From the NCBI GenBank assembly GCA_018613055.1, contig JAGGQZ010000022.1, forward strand, positions 1 to 64,000: a stretch of DNA of 64,000 nucleotides, written 5' to 3'. The stretch comes from Chryseobacterium sp. ISL-80 (lineage in GTDB: Bacteria; Bacillota; Bacilli; Bacillales; Cytobacillaceae). The notes beneath the pieces were generated by a model that made no database searches, was not told the origin of the DNA, and saw nothing but the letters and a program-made list of their open reading frames with translations. The position numbers were made by a program, and so were the translations under genes. Positions 1-9,359 of the stretch are shown here, piece after piece. Position 1 is the first letter of the stretch; every line of letters begins with the position of its first letter.

Positions 1-211
1 GTCAAGATTCCATGCTTTTTTTGACAGCTTTCCTTCTTCACCAGCTCAACCTGTCAGAATCCTATGCTTTTCTTGACAGCTTTTCCCCTCCACCCACTCA
101 ATCTGTCAAGATTCCATGCTTTTCTTGACAGCTTTTCCGCTTAAGAAGCTCAACCTGTCAAGATCCCATTTTTTTGACAGCCTTTTCCCATTACCAGTCC
201 AAACTGTCAGA
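1..211. repeat. Tandem array, 52-bp period, inverted-repeat units
   Basis: About four and a half units, each CTGTCAAG, an AT-rich centre, then CTTGACAG followed by CTTTTCC. CTGTCA recurs at 51, 103 and 155 (exactly 52 bp apart) and again at 204; the unit at position 1 is cut by the window edge. Each unit can form an 8-bp hairpin followed by a T-rich run on the + strand, so it resembles a weak intrinsic terminator. The array lies upstream of the aminopeptidase gene. Confidence 0.85.
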
Positions 212-299
212 ACTCTTAAAAAGGAATTGAGCACAAATTTCGGCGTTTCGGTTACAATATGATTATGTGTTTAATTTTACATACTTAGGAGTGATTCAT

Positions 300-1415
300 T
301 TGAAAGACCCACGTATACAGAAACTGGCGAAAAACCTGATCAATTACTCTGTCAAGCTTCAAAAAGGAGAAAAAGTCCTGATCGAAAACTTCGGCCTTCA
401 GCGCGAGCTTGTTACCGCCCTGGTTAAAGAAGCCTACGAGGCTGGCGGTTATCCGTTCGTATCCTTGAAGGACCACCAGGTGGACCGGGCATTGCTTCTG
501 GGTGCCCAGCAGGAGCAGTTCGACATGATTGCTGACTTCGAAGCCAACGTAATGAGTAAAATGGATGCCTACATCGGGCTGCGCTCAGGTGATAACATCA
601 ACGAACATGCTGATGTCCCTGCAGACAAAATGAAAATCCATGGCGGTACAATTGGCAAAATGGTCCATCGTGACATCCGTGTTCCAAAAACGAAATGGGT
701 TGTCCTTCGCTACCCAAACTCAGCCATGGCACAACTTGCGAAAATGAGCACCGAAGCTTTCGAGGATTTCTACTTCGATGTCTGCAACCTTGATTATGGC
801 AAAATGGACAAGGCAATGGACAGCCTGGCAGAGTTGATGAATCGCACAGAAAAGGTAAGAATCACTGGACCAGGGACAGACCTGACTTTCTCAATCAAGG
901 ATATTCCGGCTGTAAAATGTGCCGGCGAGCTGAACATTCCTGACGGCGAGGTTTATACAGCACCTGTCCGTGATTCGGTCAATGGTGTGATCACATACAA
1001 TACTCCTTCCCCATATCAGGGATTCACCTTTGAAAATGTGAAGCTGACCTTCAAGGATGGAAAAATCGTCGAAGCGACAGCGAATGATACAGATCGAATT
1101 AACAAGATTTTCGATACCGATGAAGGAGCAAGATATGTTGGAGAATTCGCGATTGGCGTAAATCCATACATCCTCCACCCGATGCAGGACATCCTGTTTG
1201 ATGAAAAAATCGATGGAAGCTTCCACTTTACACCAGGACAATGCTATGATGATGCATTCAATGGCAATCATTCCAACATCCACTGGGATATGGTCAATAT
1301 CCAGCGCCCAGATTACGGTGGCGGAGAGATCTATTTTGATGATGTTCTCATCCGAAAAGACGGCCGATTTGTCATTCCGGAACTGGAAGGCTTAAATCCC
1401 GAAAATTTAAAATAA
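300..1415 (+). CDS. M29 family aminopeptidase (AmpS/PepS type)
   Basis: A 371-residue cytoplasmic metalloaminopeptidase that would remove N-terminal residues from peptides. The family uses two metal ions held by Glu, Glu, His, Tyr, His and Asp. Candidates visible here are the Glu of PDGEVYTAP, the Glu of DEGARYVGEFAIG, and His/Asp in the C-terminal GNHSNIHWDMV segment. Length fits the family, about 370-410 residues. An in-frame start exists at 267, but TTG at 300 is chosen because TAGGAGTGA sits 6 nt upstream and the protein then begins with the family-like KDPRIQKLA. It is a single-gene unit closed by a strong terminator. Confidence 0.9.
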   Translation: MKDPRIQKLAKNLINYSVKLQKGEKVLIENFGLQRELVTALVKEAYEAGGYPFVSLKDHQVDRALLLGAQQEQFDMIADFEANVMSKMDAYIGLRSGDNINEHADVPADKMKIHGGTIGKMVHRDIRVPKTKWVVLRYPNSAMAQLAKMSTEAFEDFYFDVCNLDYGKMDKAMDSLAELMNRTEKVRITGPGTDLTFSIKDIPAVKCAGELNIPDGEVYTAPVRDSVNGVITYNTPSPYQGFTFENVKLTFKDGKIVEATANDTDRINKIFDTDEGARYVGEFAIGVNPYILHPMQDILFDEKIDGSFHFTPGQCYDDAFNGNHSNIHWDMVNIQRPDYGGGEIYFDDVLIRKDGRFVIPELEGLNPENLK

Positions 1416-1420
1416 CACTA

Positions 1421-1457
1421 AAAAAGGATGCGGCTCACTTGGCCGCATCCTTTTTGA
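1421..1457 (+). terminator. Intrinsic terminator of the aminopeptidase gene
   Basis: GGATGCGGC and GCCGCATCC form a 9-bp GC-rich stem followed by TTTTT; the A-run on the other side lets it work in both directions. Confidence 0.9.
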
Positions 1458-1493
1458 GTATCAGTAAGTATTAATTTTTTTCTTCGATAATTG

Positions 1494-1734
1494 TCCAGCT
1501 TCAGCGCCTAGCCCCTCGAGACGCTTGGCTAGTGTCGCCTCCTAGAAACTCCGAAACTTCAACTCCGCCCGCAGAAGCAAAAAGCGCTTCTTTGTCGGAG
1601 TCTCCAGTTTCTGCGTTTCTGAGCAGTCGGCTATACTTTTCGATTTCGGTCCTGCCAATGAAGTCAAAGAACGACTTCACTGGCAGGACCTCCAGCGCTT
1701 GTCGGGGCTGACCAAGGCGCTTACGCTTTTCGTG
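1494..1734. repeat. Structured intergenic element of about 240 bp
   Basis: The segment is built from nested inverted repeats. AGAAACT...AGTTTCT encloses ACTCCG...CGGAGT and AGAAGC...GCTTCT around 1550-1620. A second hairpin around 1645-1695 pairs GGTCCTGCCA with TGGCAGGACC. The flanks carry related words (CCAGC[T/G]..AGCGCCTAGCCCC at 1498 and TCCAGCGCTTGTCGGGGC at 1691). I recall similar CAGCGCCTAGCCCCTCGAG elements scattered between genes in Bacillus genomes, so this is probably one copy of a dispersed family. It lies between the aminopeptidase terminator and the 3' end of murC, abutting the murC stop codon. No coding potential seen. Confidence 0.6.
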
Positions 1735-3036
1735 TTAAACTTGCAATTGCTTTTCATATGCTTCCTGGAACTTCTGGATATCGCCTGCACCCATGAACAG
1801 GATGACTCCATTGTCATGTTCCTTCAGCAATTCTGTATGGTCCTCAGTGATAATATCAGCATCGTCGATTTTCTCTTTTAGATCAGTAATTGATAATTTT
1901 CCATGAATCTCACGGGCTGAGCCGAAGATTTCGCAAAGATACACTTTATCTGCCTTGTTCAGGCTTTCGGCGAACTCATTAAGGAATGCCTGGGTCCTTG
2001 TAAAGGTATGCGGCTGGAAAACAGCAACTATTTCACGATCCGGATACTTCTGCTTTGCCGCATCGATTGTAGCCTTGATTTCTGTTGGGTGGTGGGCGTA
2101 ATCATCAATGATGATTTGGTCCGCAACCTTCTTTTCAGAGAATCTTCTTTTAACGCCTTCGAACGTTTCAAGCTGCTCCTGGATGACCTTCGAGTCGATA
2201 TTTTCATAATGGCATAATGCAATGACCCCAAGTGAGTTCAGCACATTATGGTCTCCAAATGCCGGGATCGAGAAAGTGTCATAGAATGTATTCCGGACAA
2301 AGACATCAAAGGTAGTCCCACTTGTTGATTTAATGATATTCCGAGCCTGGAAATCATTTTCCTCCCCAAAGCCATAAAATACGACTGGCACCTTCGCCTG
2401 GATTTTTTGAAGCTGATCATCGTCACCACATGCGAAAATACCCTTTTTGACCTGCCATGACATCTCCTGGAAAGCCGAGAAGACATCCTCGATATTGGCG
2501 AAGTAATCCGGGTGGTCAAAATCGATATTCGTCATGATGGCGTAATCAGGGAAATAGGAAAGGAAATGACGGCGATACTCGCAGGCTTCGAATACAAAGT
2601 ATTGAGCATCCTTGTCACCTTTCCCGGTTCCATCACCAATCAGGAAGGATGTTGGTTTGGCACCCCTCATTACATGCGCAAGCAAACCTGTAGTCGATGT
2701 TTTGCCATGTGCCCCGGTAACCGCCACACTCGTAAAGTTCTGCATGAAATCACCAAGGAAACGGTGGTACCTGATGATTGGAAGGCCAAGTTTCATTCCT
2801 TCCTGAATTTCTTCGTGGGTATCCGGATAGGCATTGCCGGCAATGATTGTCATCCCAGGCTGTATATTTTCCTTATTAAACGGAAGGATCTTTATTCCAG
2901 AATTCTCAAGGGCCACCTGGGTAAAAAAGTGCTTGTCATAATCGGAGCCCTGTACCTGATAATCCATATCATGGAGAACTTGAGCCAAAGCACTCATTCC
3001 AGACCCCTTTATACCTACAAAATGGTAAATAGTCAT
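1735..3036 (-). CDS. murC: UDP-N-acetylmuramate--L-alanine ligase
   Basis: A 433-residue cytoplasmic Mur ligase that joins L-Ala to UDP-MurNAc with ATP, the first step of the peptidoglycan stem peptide. The N-terminal Rossmann motif ([15 protein letters not shown]) binds UDP-MurNAc, the central GAHGKTSTT is the ATP P-loop, and [11 protein letters not shown] marks the C-terminal domain. The upstream in-frame start at 3054 is rejected because TGGAGGT lies 7 nt before ATG 3036. As in B. subtilis it is near sftA (ytpT), although here a phosphoribosyltransferase gene intervenes. The length is typical. Confidence 0.97.
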   Translation of the reverse strand: MTIYHFVGIKGSGMSALAQVLHDMDYQVQGSDYDKHFFTQVALENSGIKILPFNKENIQPGMTIIAGNAYPDTHEEIQEGMKLGLPIIRYHRFLGDFMQNFTSVAVTGAHGKTSTTGLLAHVMRGAKPTSFLIGDGTGKGDKDAQYFVFEACEYRRHFLSYFPDYAIMTNIDFDHPDYFANIEDVFSAFQEMSWQVKKGIFACGDDDQLQKIQAKVPVVFYGFGEENDFQARNIIKSTSGTTFDVFVRNTFYDTFSIPAFGDHNVLNSLGVIALCHYENIDSKVIQEQLETFEGVKRRFSEKKVADQIIIDDYAHHPTEIKATIDAAKQKYPDREIVAVFQPHTFTRTQAFLNEFAESLNKADKVYLCEIFGSAREIHGKLSITDLKEKIDDADIITEDHTELLKEHDNGVILFMGAGDIQKFQEAYEKQLQV

Positions 3037-3175
3037 ATAAAGAACCTCCAACAACGTCTGTATGTAACACAGTATATGACAGATATCCTGTTTTGCTCAT
3101 TTGGCCTGTCTCCCTTTAGAAACTGCCGCACGAACCAACGCAATCTTATCTATCCTATCTCTCATGTATTGAATC

Positions 3176-3184
3176 ATTATAACA
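3176..3184 (-). promoter_or_regulatory. Possible extended -10 promoter of murC
   Basis: On the minus strand TGTTATAAT matches the extended -10 consensus TGnTATAAT, about 140 bp upstream of the murC start. I see no good -35, as expected for extended -10 promoters. Confidence 0.35.
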
Positions 3185-3296
3185 TCAATACTGTAAATAA
3201 CACAGTTTCATTCTTATTTCAAAATTATTATAAAACCGTAATCATGATAAATTTACTTTTTCCCTAAGTAAGTGTCTGTTAAACTTCGGCCCGAGA

Positions 3297-4397
3297 TTAG
3301 AATTCAACTTTTTCAAGACGAGGGTTGGGTCGGAACCTTCTCCCTGATTTCGCCTGGTGTTTTCCATTCCGCATCACATTGTCACCGGTAAAACCAATTT
3401 TCAGTTTCAAAAGGCTGCCGCCAACTCCATACATGTCGACGGGAACATGATGCTTTTCGAACTCAAGAATCCTTTTTTCACTGAAGCCGCCGCTTACGAC
3501 AATTTTCACATGGTTAAACCCTTCGTCATCAAGGGCTTTTCTTAACGCAAAAATCAATTCAGCATTCACGCCTCGAGGATCGAATGTTCCAAGCAGGTGC
3601 TGGTTGCGGAGGAAATACTGGTCAATCATCGTACGGGAAGTGTCAACCCTTACTCCCTTTAGCTTTTCCCCGAATTCCCTCGCGACTTTCAATGAATCTG
3701 TAATCGCTTCATTATTATAATCCACCAGCGCAATCAGATCATCATGCGGAAAGGTTTCATGATAAGCCCTGGTAGCGGCCACGATGTCACCGTCGAACAT
3801 CTGGATTAATGCATGAGGCATCGTTCCCATACCATGCTTGCCCCACCACTCGTTCATCGCGTGTGTGGCCTGTGCTGTGGCGCCTCCAATGTAGGCAGCA
3901 TATCCATCTCCAGCCTGTGTCGTATAATGATCGTCACGGTCCCCCATGAAGATCACCGGCTTTTGCTTGCCAGAATAGCTTGCAGCCTTGACAACATTAT
4001 AAACATTCGTTGCCACAGATGTCCTTCTGGCCAGGATGCCATCAATGATTCCTTCCAGATAACCAAAACTCTGGTAAGGACCGGTAATTGTCAGGACCGT
4101 TTCGAATGGAGAAATTTTATCTCCATCCTTCAATGAGTATATCTCAAGTTCTTCAGGACGTTCGGCAAAGGTTTTTACCAGGGCAATCACTTCATCTGTT
4201 CCGCAAAGGACTGCCTCATCTTTCTGGAAAAATTGCATGGTGATGATATTGTCTTCATGGTATTTCTTCACTAGCTCCTGAGTCTTGAGAAAATACACGG
4301 CTGAAAACCAGCCATCCCGGATCCTCTCATCAAACTTGAATGTATGATTGGTCAGTCGGCTGATTTTCCCCTGCATTTTCAATTCAATTTCTTTCAT
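3297..4397 (-). CDS. Nicotinate phosphoribosyltransferase family protein
   Basis: A 366-residue type II phosphoribosyltransferase of the nicotinate/nicotinamide class, expected to make nicotinate mononucleotide from nicotinate and PRPP in NAD salvage. Family-like stretches are GYLEGIIDGILARRTSVATN, FMGDRDDHYTTQAGDGYAA, the VDYNNEAITDSL segment and a C-terminal KIVVSGGFSEKRI phosphate-binding region with MYGVGGSL. It is clearly shorter than the PncB of B. subtilis (about 490 residues), so it may be a paralogue with altered specificity. AAGGAGC precedes ATG 4397. It stands between murC and sftA with an 84-bp gap to sftA. Confidence 0.75.
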   Translation of the reverse strand: MKEIELKMQGKISRLTNHTFKFDERIRDGWFSAVYFLKTQELVKKYHEDNIITMQFFQKDEAVLCGTDEVIALVKTFAERPEELEIYSLKDGDKISPFETVLTITGPYQSFGYLEGIIDGILARRTSVATNVYNVVKAASYSGKQKPVIFMGDRDDHYTTQAGDGYAAYIGGATAQATHAMNEWWGKHGMGTMPHALIQMFDGDIVAATRAYHETFPHDDLIALVDYNNEAITDSLKVAREFGEKLKGVRVDTSRTMIDQYFLRNQHLLGTFDPRGVNAELIFALRKALDDEGFNHVKIVVSGGFSEKRILEFEKHHVPVDMYGVGGSLLKLKIGFTGDNVMRNGKHQAKSGRRFRPNPRLEKVEF

Positions 4398-4481
4398 CCA
4401 AAAAGCTCCTTCAATAACAACGCAACTTCTATATCAGTTATTCCTTATTATTAAATACATGCTAATAAAGAATACCATTTA

Positions 4482-7400
4482 TTAATTGAATGTACTAGTT
4501 TCCTGGAGCGACTCAAGGTCCGCAGCAGTAATAAGGACGTCCCTTGGCTTGCTTCCCTTGCCTTCGGAGATGAATCCTTGCTGCTCCATCATCTCAATCA
4601 ATCTTGCCGCGCGGTTATATCCGATTTTAAAACGGCGCTGGACACTTGAAGTAGAGGCGCCTCCGTGATCGATGACAAATTCACATGCTTCATAAAAAAG
4701 TTCATCTTCGTCTTCAGTCACCTGGGCTTTCTTCAGGAGTTCATCCTGTTCAAACAAGTAGTTTGGATCTCGCTGCTCCCTGACAAAGGCAACAATGTCG
4801 TCAATCTCATTGTCGGTTACGAAGGTGCCCTGCAGACGGAATGGCTTGGAAGAACCATTTTCCAGGAACAGCATATCCCCCCTGCCCAGAAGCTTTTCGG
4901 CTCCGCTGATATCAATGATCGTTCTTGAGTCCACCTGTGAGGAAACAGAGAACGCTATTCTTGTAGGGACGTTCGCTTTAATCAAACCTGTAATGACATC
5001 AACAGACGGGCGTTGGGTCGCAATGATTAAGTGAATACCGCAGGCACGCGCTTTTTGGGCAATCCGGCAAATCGCCTCCTCGACATCACCAGGTGCCATC
5101 ATCATCAAATCGGCCAGCTCATCGATGACAATGACGATATACGGAAGCTTATCAGAAAATCTGCGATGCTTCTCGGCAAGTTCATTGAACCTGCTGATAT
5201 CACGGACACCTGTATGTGCGAACAATTCGTAACGGCGTTCCATTTCCTCAACAGCCCATTTAAGTGAGGCTGTCGCTGCTTTTACATCAGTGATGACCGG
5301 GCTTACCAGGTGAGGAATTCGGTTGTAAGGTGCCAATTCAACCATTTTCGGGTCAATCAGCAGCAACTTCACCTCATCCGGATGTGCTTTATAAAGCAGG
5401 CTGACCAGCATTGTATTGATGCAGACACTCTTACCTGAACCGGTCGCACCGGCAATCAATCCGTGCGGCATCTTTTTCAGGTCAGTGACGATTGGATTTC
5501 CGGCGATATCAAGTCCAAGAGCCACCGACAGCGGAGATTCAAGATCCATAAACCCTGCGGACTGTAAAATTTCACTCAATAATACCGGCCTGCTCGAATG
5601 GTTCGGCACCTCAATCCCAATTGTGTGCTTCCCAGGAATAGGCGCTTCAATCCGGATATCCTTCGCCGCAAGGCTTAGCTTGATATCATCAGAAAGATTG
5701 GTAATTTTATTGACCTTCACTCCAGGCTCAGGCTGTACCTCAAATCGGGTAACAGATGGTCCCTGTGTCACGTTGACCACTCTTGCGCCAACATTGAAAT
5801 TCCTTAAAGTCTCATTGAGCATATGTTCCTGTTCTGAAAGCCATTCCGGATCCGGAGCCTTGAACACAGGCGGATTCAACAGATCAAGAGGCGGGAAGTC
5901 ATATACCGCTGCCGGTTGGACTTCAGAAGGTGCCTTTTCTTCTGCCACGACCGAAGAAGGTACCAACTCTGGCGACGGCTGGCTTCCTTTATGCATTTGT
6001 ACTCCTTGTGCTTCTCGTACTGTCACTGGAGCCACGTTCTCCTGTGCTGTTGGTTGTGCCTCACCTTCGAATGACTGGGCATCAGTACTTGCCTCGACTG
6101 GCTGATTTCCAGGCGTGACAACGTTGGTAGAAGCGGCACCAGCTGATCCAGATTCCTCAGTTGCTGCTTTTGCATGGACTCCCTTTATGTCTTCCGTTGG
6201 CTGCTGTTGTGCCTCAGCTTTTCTGCCATCTGTCATAAAAGAAGGATATTTGGACATATTGCGTGCTTCCCATTTTCTTTTATCCTGCTTAAGCATGAGG
6301 ACATTGAAAGGAAGCTGCCTTTTCGGTTCTGCCGGCTTCTCCTCTTCCTGCCCTGAAGACTCTTCGGTTGAGTTTTCAGGCAGTGAGCTTTCCTCTGCTT
6401 CATTAGGCTGAACTGGCTCTTTATAAGATATCGCCTCTTCTGCTGCGTTTGGCTGAGGGGCATCTTCTTGTTGTGCCTCTGCGATGGTTTGCTGAGACAC
6501 AGGATTTTCCGATGATGGAGCGGTCAGCTCTATCACTTCCTGTACGTCCCCATCCACTTCTTCAGCACGAGGAACGAATACTTCTGACTCCTCAAGAACT
6601 TCTGCCGACTCGGGTTCAATTTGACGAGGAATCAATACTTCTGTAACTGAATCGACTGCTGCAGATTCAGGCTTGTTTTGATCGTCTTCCTCAACCTCGT
6701 TCCCATATAACGGGCCTATTGCGGAAACTTGATCATCACTCTCTTGCTCTTCTTCACCATGTAGGATTACTTCAAGTGCTTCTGTTTCCAAATTGAACTG
6801 AGCAATATCATCCTCTATTTCAGATACCTTGATATCCTGAGTTTCTGCAAGGTCATCTTCTATGTATCGATCTTGTTCCAGAAGGTTTTCCTGCATTTCA
6901 ATTTGATTTGGCTGTTCTAGCAAAGTTTCTTCCTGCTGTTCAATCTGAACTGGCTGTTCTGGCAGAACTCCTTCCAGCATTTCAGTTTGATCTGGCTGCT
7001 CTAGCAGAATTCCTTCCTGCTTTTCAACCCGATCTTGCTGTTCTAGCAGAATTCCTTCCTGTTTTTCAACCCGATCTTGCTGTTCTAGCAGAATTCCTTC
7101 CTGCTTTTCAACCCGATTCGGCTGCTCTAGCAGAATTCCTTCCTGCATTACCATCTGATCTGGCTGTTCTGGCTGTTCTGGCTGTTCTGGCTGAATCGGC
7201 CCGTTTTGGATAAAATCAATATCTCTACGAACAGTTTGTGATATTTTGATTTCCTGAGCCTTTTCAAATCCGGTCAATTCATACTCTACATCTTCCAGGC
7301 TCTTTTGAGTTTGCTCTTTCCTTGGCGGTCTGTTGAATGCATAAATTGGTGACGGAATTTCTGTTGGCTTGAACGGCTGCGTGAATTTCGGTCCGCTGCC

Positions 7401-7853
7401 TTTTTTCGGTTCATAGCGGAATTTCGAAGGAGTTTCCTCTGTTCTTCCAGTCTTCAAAGGTTCCTTCACTTTTCCTGCTCGTTCTGTTCTGTGTGTTTCC
7501 TTCGAGTCCTCTACAGATTTCCGGCGCGGTCTCTGGATGGAATCCTGCCGGGTGATGCTGTCATTTTTAAAACTGAACGAGCCTTTTTCATTGATAAAAG
7601 GCTTTATTTCTTCGACTGGGCCAACCCTTTCTTTCCGTACTTTTCTCGGATTCTCATTTCCAGGTTCACCATCGGGAATTAAAGGGAACCGGAACTGCCC
7701 CTTTGGATACTGGTATAAAACCTTTGCCTCAAGATCTTTCTTTGGGCTGCGATCTTGTTTGACCAATTTTTGGACTGGCTGTTCTCTCTCAATATCATCA
7801 AATTCATCATCATCATTTTGGAACATCGTAAAAATTCTTTTAATCCAACTCAA
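4482..7853 (-). CDS. sftA: FtsK/SpoIIIE-type DNA translocase SftA
   Basis: An 1123-residue soluble FtsK-family motor. In B. subtilis SftA (YtpT, 952 residues) moves to the septum and clears chromosome DNA during division. The N-terminal end (SWIKRIFTMFQND) has no membrane segments. A low-complexity acidic linker spans roughly residues 130-620 and contains a 14-residue tandem repeat. The motor domain follows, with Walker A GATGSGKS, Walker B YIVIVIDELADLM and IIATQRPSVDVITG; the last 65 residues are the winged-helix gamma domain (YNRAARLIEMMEQQGFIS) that reads polar DNA motifs. The start is TTG 7853 with AAAGAGTG 7 nt upstream. Its extra length relative to B. subtilis lies in the linker. Confidence 0.93.
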   Translation of the reverse strand: MSWIKRIFTMFQNDDDEFDDIEREQPVQKLVKQDRSPKKDLEAKVLYQYPKGQFRFPLIPDGEPGNENPRKVRKERVGPVEEIKPFINEKGSFSFKNDSITRQDSIQRPRRKSVEDSKETHRTERAGKVKEPLKTGRTEETPSKFRYEPKKGSGPKFTQPFKPTEIPSPIYAFNRPPRKEQTQKSLEDVEYELTGFEKAQEIKISQTVRRDIDFIQNGPIQPEQPEQPEQPDQMVMQEGILLEQPNRVEKQEGILLEQQDRVEKQEGILLEQQDRVEKQEGILLEQPDQTEMLEGVLPEQPVQIEQQEETLLEQPNQIEMQENLLEQDRYIEDDLAETQDIKVSEIEDDIAQFNLETEALEVILHGEEEQESDDQVSAIGPLYGNEVEEDDQNKPESAAVDSVTEVLIPRQIEPESAEVLEESEVFVPRAEEVDGDVQEVIELTAPSSENPVSQQTIAEAQQEDAPQPNAAEEAISYKEPVQPNEAEESSLPENSTEESSGQEEEKPAEPKRQLPFNVLMLKQDKRKWEARNMSKYPSFMTDGRKAEAQQQPTEDIKGVHAKAATEESGSAGAASTNVVTPGNQPVEASTDAQSFEGEAQPTAQENVAPVTVREAQGVQMHKGSQPSPELVPSSVVAEEKAPSEVQPAAVYDFPPLDLLNPPVFKAPDPEWLSEQEHMLNETLRNFNVGARVVNVTQGPSVTRFEVQPEPGVKVNKITNLSDDIKLSLAAKDIRIEAPIPGKHTIGIEVPNHSSRPVLLSEILQSAGFMDLESPLSVALGLDIAGNPIVTDLKKMPHGLIAGATGSGKSVCINTMLVSLLYKAHPDEVKLLLIDPKMVELAPYNRIPHLVSPVITDVKAATASLKWAVEEMERRYELFAHTGVRDISRFNELAEKHRRFSDKLPYIVIVIDELADLMMMAPGDVEEAICRIAQKARACGIHLIIATQRPSVDVITGLIKANVPTRIAFSVSSQVDSRTIIDISGAEKLLGRGDMLFLENGSSKPFRLQGTFVTDNEIDDIVAFVREQRDPNYLFEQDELLKKAQVTEDEDELFYEACEFVIDHGGASTSSVQRRFKIGYNRAARLIEMMEQQGFISEGKGSKPRDVLITAADLESLQETSTFN
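6894..7145 (-). repeat. Six 42-bp coding repeats in the sftA linker
   Basis: Six tandem copies encode a 14-residue unit of the form QEGILLEQ[QP][DN][RQ][VTI]E[KM] (residues about 237-320 of SftA), followed by a seventh partial copy (QENLLEQ). Units two and three are identical in protein sequence, which suggests recent duplication. An EQP triplet run (EQPEQPEQP) precedes them. The repeats are glutamine- and glutamate-rich and likely disordered or weakly helical. Confidence 0.9.
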
Positions 7854-8017
7854 TTTTAATCACTCTTTCTTTCGCATTTCATTCTTTATTTTAACAGTAA
7901 ATCAATATTTTTCGAGATAAATTGAAAGAATGAGCATTTTTTACGAGAAGAATTCTCCGGGAAGAATCAACTTTAGGCTCAGTTATTTACAAAACCTTAC
8001 ATCATAAGTACATAAAG

Positions 8018-8043
8018 GAAAAAAGCCCGTATTATCGGGCTTT
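8018..8043 (-). terminator. Intrinsic terminator after ytpQ
   Basis: Minus-strand AAGCCCG, loop ATAATA, CGGGCTT, then TTTTCC. It ends the ytpP-ytpQ unit and lies about 15 bp beyond the ytpQ stop. Confidence 0.85.
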
Positions 8044-8058
8044 CATCTTCTGTCTATC

Positions 8059-8853
8059 CTATTCCTTTTTTGTTTTACCCAATATGAAGATTGGTTCCAA
8101 TTCTCCATTTTCATATAAAAAGCTTAAGGCAGTGATTGGTACCCTTCCACTCGCAAAAAAGCTCATGGTCATCTGGGCCAGGATATCATAGCCTGTGTTG
8201 TTCTCCACATCAGCGATGATCAGGACATCCTGGTGGGGAACGGCCACAGCCATGGTTCCCTTCATTCTTTTCTTCATTTCATTCAAAAAGCTCGTATTCA
8301 GGATCCGGCTCGCATCATAGCCGTCATTGGTATTGAGGAAATAAAAGGTGTTATCGGCCACACGGTCCTCTTTCAGCTTCACAGAAAGCGAACGGACATT
8401 GAACAAAGCTGTCTCACGGACCTGGCCCGCTGACCATCCTTCTTTTTTCAAAAGCTTTGAATCAATCAGCCTGTATGTAGTGCCTAAATCCAAAGCATAA
8501 TAGATCCTTGTTTCCGCGGTATGATCATCATATAGGAAAGGTGTGCCCTCCTCTGCTTCCGATGGAAATGACGTCGAGCGGATGACAGGGAAGATGTTCT
8601 TTTCCTTGCCTGACAGCTCAAGCTGGCTTTCCATCGCATTCAAGCCTTCCGAAACATAGTAGACAACCTCATCAATCGCCTTTTCTTTATGATCCTGCCA
8701 CTTGGCGACAATCCCCGGCAATGCAATCGTAATGCCGCGTCCAGTGTTTTTATTTTCAATCCTTAACTGATCCTTTTCCCGGTCATAGGAAAAAGTCCGG
8801 TCCGGATGCTGCAGGCGGTTTTCAAGTTCTTTACGCATTTTTCTGCTGTCCAT
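8059..8853 (-). CDS. ytpQ: DUF1444 family protein YtpQ
   Basis: A 264-residue cytoplasmic protein of the conserved Bacillus family DUF1444 (YtpQ, about 270 residues), function unknown. The sequence has no signal peptide or membrane segment. Recognisable stretches are [12 protein letters not shown] near the N terminus and [15 protein letters not shown] in the middle. The upstream in-frame start at 8889 is rejected because GGAGGG sits 8 nt before ATG 8853. It follows ytpP on the same strand, as in B. subtilis. Confidence 0.85.
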   Translation of the reverse strand: MDSRKMRKELENRLQHPDRTFSYDREKDQLRIENKNTGRGITIALPGIVAKWQDHKEKAIDEVVYYVSEGLNAMESQLELSGKEKNIFPVIRSTSFPSEAEEGTPFLYDDHTAETRIYYALDLGTTYRLIDSKLLKKEGWSAGQVRETALFNVRSLSVKLKEDRVADNTFYFLNTNDGYDASRILNTSFLNEMKKRMKGTMAVAVPHQDVLIIADVENNTGYDILAQMTMSFFASGRVPITALSFLYENGELEPIFILGKTKKE

Positions 8854-8905
8854 TGTTGTATCCCTCCACTTCTCCAGGAGTTTCTGCAACTCATTTTACA
8901 TGAAA

Positions 8906-8935
8906 TTTCCCTCCACCTCAAAAGATGGAGGGAAA
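8906..8935 (-). terminator. Hairpin between ytpP and ytpQ
   Basis: TTTCCCTCCA and TGGAGGGAAA form a perfect 10-bp stem just after the ytpP stop. The T-run that follows on the minus strand is poor (AATTTCATG), so partial termination or mRNA 3'-end protection is more likely than full termination. Confidence 0.45.
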
Positions 8936-8938
8936 GAA

Positions 8939-9253
8939 TTAAGCAAGACCTTCAATAAAGTTTTCAATCTCAGTCTGTGTTTTTCTGTTTTTGCTGACAA
9001 ACCGGCCAAGCTCTTTGCCATTTTCATAAGCAAGAAAGCTTGGAATGCCGAATACATCCAGCTGGATGCACAAATCGATGAAGTCATCACGATCGACAGA
9101 GACGAATTCATAGTCACTGTACTTGCTTTCAATTTCAGGCAAGACTGGCTCGATCACACGACAGTCCGGGCACCAGCCCGCCGTAAATAAAAATATATGT
9201 TTTCCATCGTTTTTCAACGTTTCGAATTGTTCCATTGACTCCAAGGTTTTCAT
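8939..9253 (-). CDS. ytpP: Thioredoxin-like protein YtpP
   Basis: A 104-residue thioredoxin fold protein with the redox motif WCPDC (FTAGWCPDCRVIEPVLPEI) near residue 27 and the cis-Pro segment FGIPSFLAYENG near residue 72. No signal peptide, so it acts in the cytoplasm, probably in thiol-disulfide exchange. The active-site dipeptide PD differs from GP in TrxA, which usually changes the redox potential. A clear site GGGAGGT precedes ATG 9253. Same order with ytpQ as in B. subtilis. Confidence 0.88.
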   Translation of the reverse strand: MKTLESMEQFETLKNDGKHIFLFTAGWCPDCRVIEPVLPEIESKYSDYEFVSVDRDDFIDLCIQLDVFGIPSFLAYENGKELGRFVSKNRKTQTEIENFIEGLA

Positions 9254-9359
9254 ATTGGTACCTCCCGGTTAAATCTCATTTTACTTTTCTTATTGTACCC
9301 ATGCCTGGTGAAAAAAGAAACTAATCTGATTACGAGAAGATATTATTACCGGGACCTGC

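Noticed and set aside
2512-3267. 251-codon plus-strand ORF over murC
   Set aside because: Antisense to a clear murC, with no domain and no ribosome site.
5416-6105. 229-codon ORF opposite sftA
   Set aside because: A shadow of the sftA frame; sequence has no family-like pattern.
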